The notes beneath the pieces were generated by a model that saw nothing but the letters and a program-made list of their open reading frames with translations, was not told where the DNA came from and ran no database searches. Positions 24,074 through 26,161 of a DNA stretch of 26,161 nt are shown here, piece after piece (within the stretch, counting starts at the first letter, position 1; each line of letters starts with the position of its first letter). This DNA comes from an uncultured Campylobacter sp. (lineage in GTDB: Bacteria; Campylobacterota; Campylobacteria; Campylobacterales; Campylobacteraceae). The position numbers were made by a program, and so were the translations under genes. The DNA is taken from assembly GCF_937997535.1 (NCBI RefSeq), contig NZ_CALKTT010000069.1:1-26161 (forward strand). Reading direction: 5' to 3'.

Positions 24074-25279
24074 TTACGACGATAAGCCTCTATGCCGCAA
24101 AATTATCATAATCAGCCGCTCCCCCATGATTTCATAAAAATCCTTTTTGTATTCGCTCGCATGCTTTCGCAACGCGTCTTTGAATTCGTCGTAGAATTTT
24201 AAGCCGCATTCGCAAGCTTCAAAAAATCTCAAAAGCGCGCTGTATCTTATGACCGAATAGCGTCCATACTCATCAAATTTCGCTAACTCTTTATCTGCAT
24301 AGCTATAATCAGGTAGAAGCAAAAAGCACTTTGCTCTGCCGCCTGAATCCTGCTGATCGGCAATCTTTGAGTATTTATCTAGCTGAGAGCGCACAGCATC
24401 GCTTGTAAATCGTGTCTTATCCCGTTGATACCGGATTTGATCTTATTTTCGATGACGATTGCGTGGTTTTGATCTTTTATGAAAATATCTATATTTTTGT
24501 ATTCTCTTAAAATTTGCGCGTCCTCGCTTATGTTTAGCCGTAAAATTTCGCTCGCAAATTTTAAAAATAGCTGCGCATCGTTTCGCAAATAATAGACTAT
24601 CCAATTTGAAAAGCTTAACTCATCGTCCATCTTGCCGATTATCTCTAAGATATTTTGCTCTTTAGCTTTGAAATTTAAAATTTCATTTAGCCCGATCCGC
24701 TTCGTAGTATCGTTCTCTTGCCAAAGCTCGGGCGCGAAAATTTTATCCAGCGCGCTTTCGCCCTGGACATATTGCTTTAAAGATTGCGAGGAAAAATTTA
24801 AATGGCACTAAAAAATGCGTTTCGTCTATCAGTTTCTCATCATCAACGATGTAAAATTTAAATCTTGGTTTTTTAAAATTCGACGTCTCAAATGTTATAT
24901 ACGCCGCATTGGGGCTATCGTTTTCGCTTTCAAATAGCTCGTTTAGAGGCACACCGCCGTAAGCGATATTTTGTGCTTCAATCATTTCGGATTGTCTTTT
25001 AAGCTCCTCTTTAGCGCCACGCTTTCTGCCGCTAACAAAAAGTTCATCGCCCAAAAGAAGCTTTAACTCGCTAGCGCAAGCTAAAATTTCAAAACAATGT
25101 TTCGAGATAGCACGCACTAAAAGGACTTTGTGTGCATCCTTCGCATCCTCGTTTATCGTGCCGTAAGGATTTACGTAGATGTAGTGCCTGCCGTTGTCTG
25201 CCTTAAAAAGATTGATGATTTCGTGCCCCAAGCTCTCGTTCAAATAGCCGCCCGAAAACATTCGATTTATAATTATCAT
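24074..25279 (-). pseudogene. PD-(D/E)XK nuclease-like gene split by two frameshifts
   Basis: Three adjacent frames read as one protein of about 400 residues. Piece A starts at 25279 (MIIINRMFSGGYLNESLGHE), is meaningful to about THFLVPFKF, then runs out of frame to 24743. Piece B continues in the next frame from about 24795 (SSQSLKQYVQGESALDKIFA), through MDDELSFSNWIVYYL and the nuclease motif NIDIFIKDQNHAIVIENK (Asp then Glu-x-Lys), to HDLQ. Piece C resumes near 24401 (SDAVRSQLDKYSKI) to the stop at 24074. Junction A/B coincides with a five-base homopolymer (24792-24796), and B/C fits loss of one A. It starts right after the membrane-protein gene stop. Disrupted, unless the indels are sequencing errors. 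Confidence 0.7.
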
Positions 25280-25280
25280 C

Positions 25281-25862
25281 TCAGAATAAATTCCTATCTA
25301 TATTTTTAGCGCTAAATTTACGCACGCATTCTCGTATGGCGTTGCGTACTTCGTCGCGCTTTTGTTTATCGTAAAAATATAATCCCGTCGAGCCGAAGTT
25401 TCCTAAGACGTAGAGATAATATCTTGTTTGGATGTCATTAATGCGCCGCCCCAATCTAGCTGTTTTAGCATTTTTGGAACTCATCCTAAAAAATTTAGTC
25501 ACCGCTAGGAAAATTTTAAAAATATTTGCGCTTTTTACCTCTTTTTTCTCTAAGCGCATATCCTCGATTTGATCTGCCGTGACGGTTCTGCTGCGCATTA
25601 AATTCCAATACGGCGCGCAGAGCAAAACGGCTACAATGCTATTTTCAACGTCGCTTCTAAGGAAGGTGATTTTGCCCGTTTGCATATTGATCAGGTATCT
25701 TTTGTTTTTGTTGTAGATCAAAATGCTTTGAAACGGCAAAAGCACTAAAATCACGGCACCCACGCCTAATGGTAACAGCAAAATTCCAATGAGCAAAGTC
25801 CATTTAAAATTTTTAAAAACGATCTCTAGCGCGGTATGGACGTCGATTATTTCATATTTCAT
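25281..25862 (-). CDS. Hypothetical membrane-anchored protein
   Basis: 193 residues. One or two closely spaced membrane segments near the N-terminus (WTLLIGILLLPLGVGAVILV then LLPF, about 20-44) are followed by a basic, mostly cytoplasmic-looking domain with another moderately hydrophobic stretch (IVAVLLCAPYWNLM). No family recognised. AAGAGAAG precedes the ATG. Its stop (TGA) is one base from the start of the nuclease-like gene, so the two form an operon and may work together. It is intact, unlike its neighbour. Confidence 0.65.
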   Translation of the reverse strand: MKYEIIDVHTALEIVFKNFKWTLLIGILLLPLGVGAVILVLLPFQSILIYNKNKRYLINMQTGKITFLRSDVENSIVAVLLCAPYWNLMRSRTVTADQIEDMRLEKKEVKSANIFKIFLAVTKFFRMSSKNAKTARLGRRINDIQTRYYLYVLGNFGSTGLYFYDKQKRDEVRNAIRECVRKFSAKNIDRNLF

Positions 25863-25929
25863 AAACTTCTCTTGCGATGAAATTTTAAAATTTTATTCAT
25901 TTGGTTGTTTGCACGATTTAAAATTTATT

Positions 25930-25961
25930 AAAGCGCCGAGAGTTTCGGCTCGCAGCGCTTT
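25930..25961 (-). terminator. Intrinsic terminator-like hairpin
   Basis: AAAGCGC-CGAG (25930-25940) pairs with CTCG-GCGCTTT (25949-25961) around an 8-nt loop with a two-base bulge. The stem has A/T ends both ways, so it could stop transcription from either strand. It lies after the 36-residue gene and before the membrane-protein gene, making the small gene a separate unit. Confidence 0.55.
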
Positions 25962-25998
25962 AAATTTTAATCTTGCACCCAATTTCGGCGCGAGATCA

Positions 25999-26109
25999 CT
26001 ACTTTTTACGACGCTTTTTATCTCCGGCTCTTTGAGCGGGAGTTCTATAACTTCCTGCTCTTCCTCTTTTATCGCCGTTTTTTCCTACTCTATTTTTTGG
26101 TGTCGCCAT
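25999..26109 (-). CDS. Very basic 36-residue protein next to a poly-G tract
   Basis: ATG at 26109, TAG at 25999-26001. AAGGAG and AGGAG precede the ATG. The product begins MATPKNRVGKNGDKRG and ends GDKKRRKK; it has 7 Lys, 7 Arg and only 2 Asp, with no hydrophobic segment, so a nucleic-acid or ribosome-binding role is plausible but unproven. TATAAT lies 28 bases before the ATG and abuts an 18-base G tract on this strand. The same frame is also open upstream through the tract (IITHIFYKEQE before the Met), so a longer protein with the tract inside its coding part cannot be excluded. No family recognised. Confidence 0.55.
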   Translation of the reverse strand: MATPKNRVGKNGDKRGRAGSYRTPAQRAGDKKRRKK

Positions 26110-26137
26110 CTCCTGCTCCTTATAAAAGATATGTGTA

Positions 26138-26143
26138 ATTATA
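26138..26143 (-). promoter_or_regulatory. Perfect -10 box TATAAT abutting the poly-G tract
   Basis: On the minus strand the sequence runs G-tract, TATAAT, TACACATATC, then the Shine-Dalgarno and ATG. A transcript would start about 22 bases before the ATG. The G tract fills the place of the -35/-10 spacer, so its length could set promoter strength. Confidence 0.5.
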
Positions 26144-26161
26144 CCCCCCCCCCCCCCCCCC
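26144..26161. repeat. Homopolymer of at least 18 C (G on the minus strand) at the window edge
   Basis: The last 18 bases are all C, so the true length is unknown. Poly-G/C tracts of this size are the typical slippage switches of Campylobacter contingency genes. The window may end here because assembly failed in the tract. Confidence 0.85.

Overview
The window looks like chromosomal DNA of a Campylobacter. The block rplY-pth-lptG-lysA-(orf)-pheA-hisC-dxs-perR-(CHAD)-ubiE-xseA-serC follows the order I recall for Campylobacter jejuni. Fairly GC-rich codon use, heavy use of the string TAAATTT, and absence of the fliF-fliG-fliH genes that separate hisC and dxs in C. jejuni point to a non-flagellated species, with Campylobacter gracilis the best guess. 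The species name is inference, not a database result.

Layout, left to right. 1-275: end of an unrecognised gene, then AAATTT-rich intergenic DNA around a secreted Sel1-repeat protein (686-1150). 1527-3810, minus strand: cstA and its small YbdD partner. 4184-8600, plus strand: a tightly overlapped five-gene operon, read as a heme ABC importer (permease, ATPase, binding protein) followed by a HmuW/ChuW-type radical SAM enzyme and a HmuF-type flavodoxin. Together these suggest anaerobic heme uptake and ring opening to release iron. A short upstream ORF with a strong Shine-Dalgarno overlaps the permease start, and a Fur-like site lies ahead of it. 8601-11067: sparse region with an unknown protein (9282-9968) and a DUF333 protein (10412-10651).

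11068-23927, all minus strand: the conserved housekeeping block, mostly overlapping or nearly touching genes. It covers ribosomal L25, peptidyl-tRNA hydrolase, LPS export, lysine, phenylalanine, histidine and serine synthesis, isoprenoid synthesis, peroxide regulation, menaquinone methylation and exonuclease VII. A 30-bp minisatellite ORF sits between lysA and pheA, and lysA carries a low-complexity in-frame insertion of similar composition. 24074-26161: an accessory module with a PD-(D/E)XK nuclease-like gene split by two single-base frameshifts, a small membrane protein, a terminator, and a 36-residue very basic protein. The start of that last gene is preceded by TATAAT fused to an 18-C tract (G on the coding strand), a likely phase-variable switch, where the window ends.

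No tRNA, rRNA, CRISPR array or insertion sequence was recognised.
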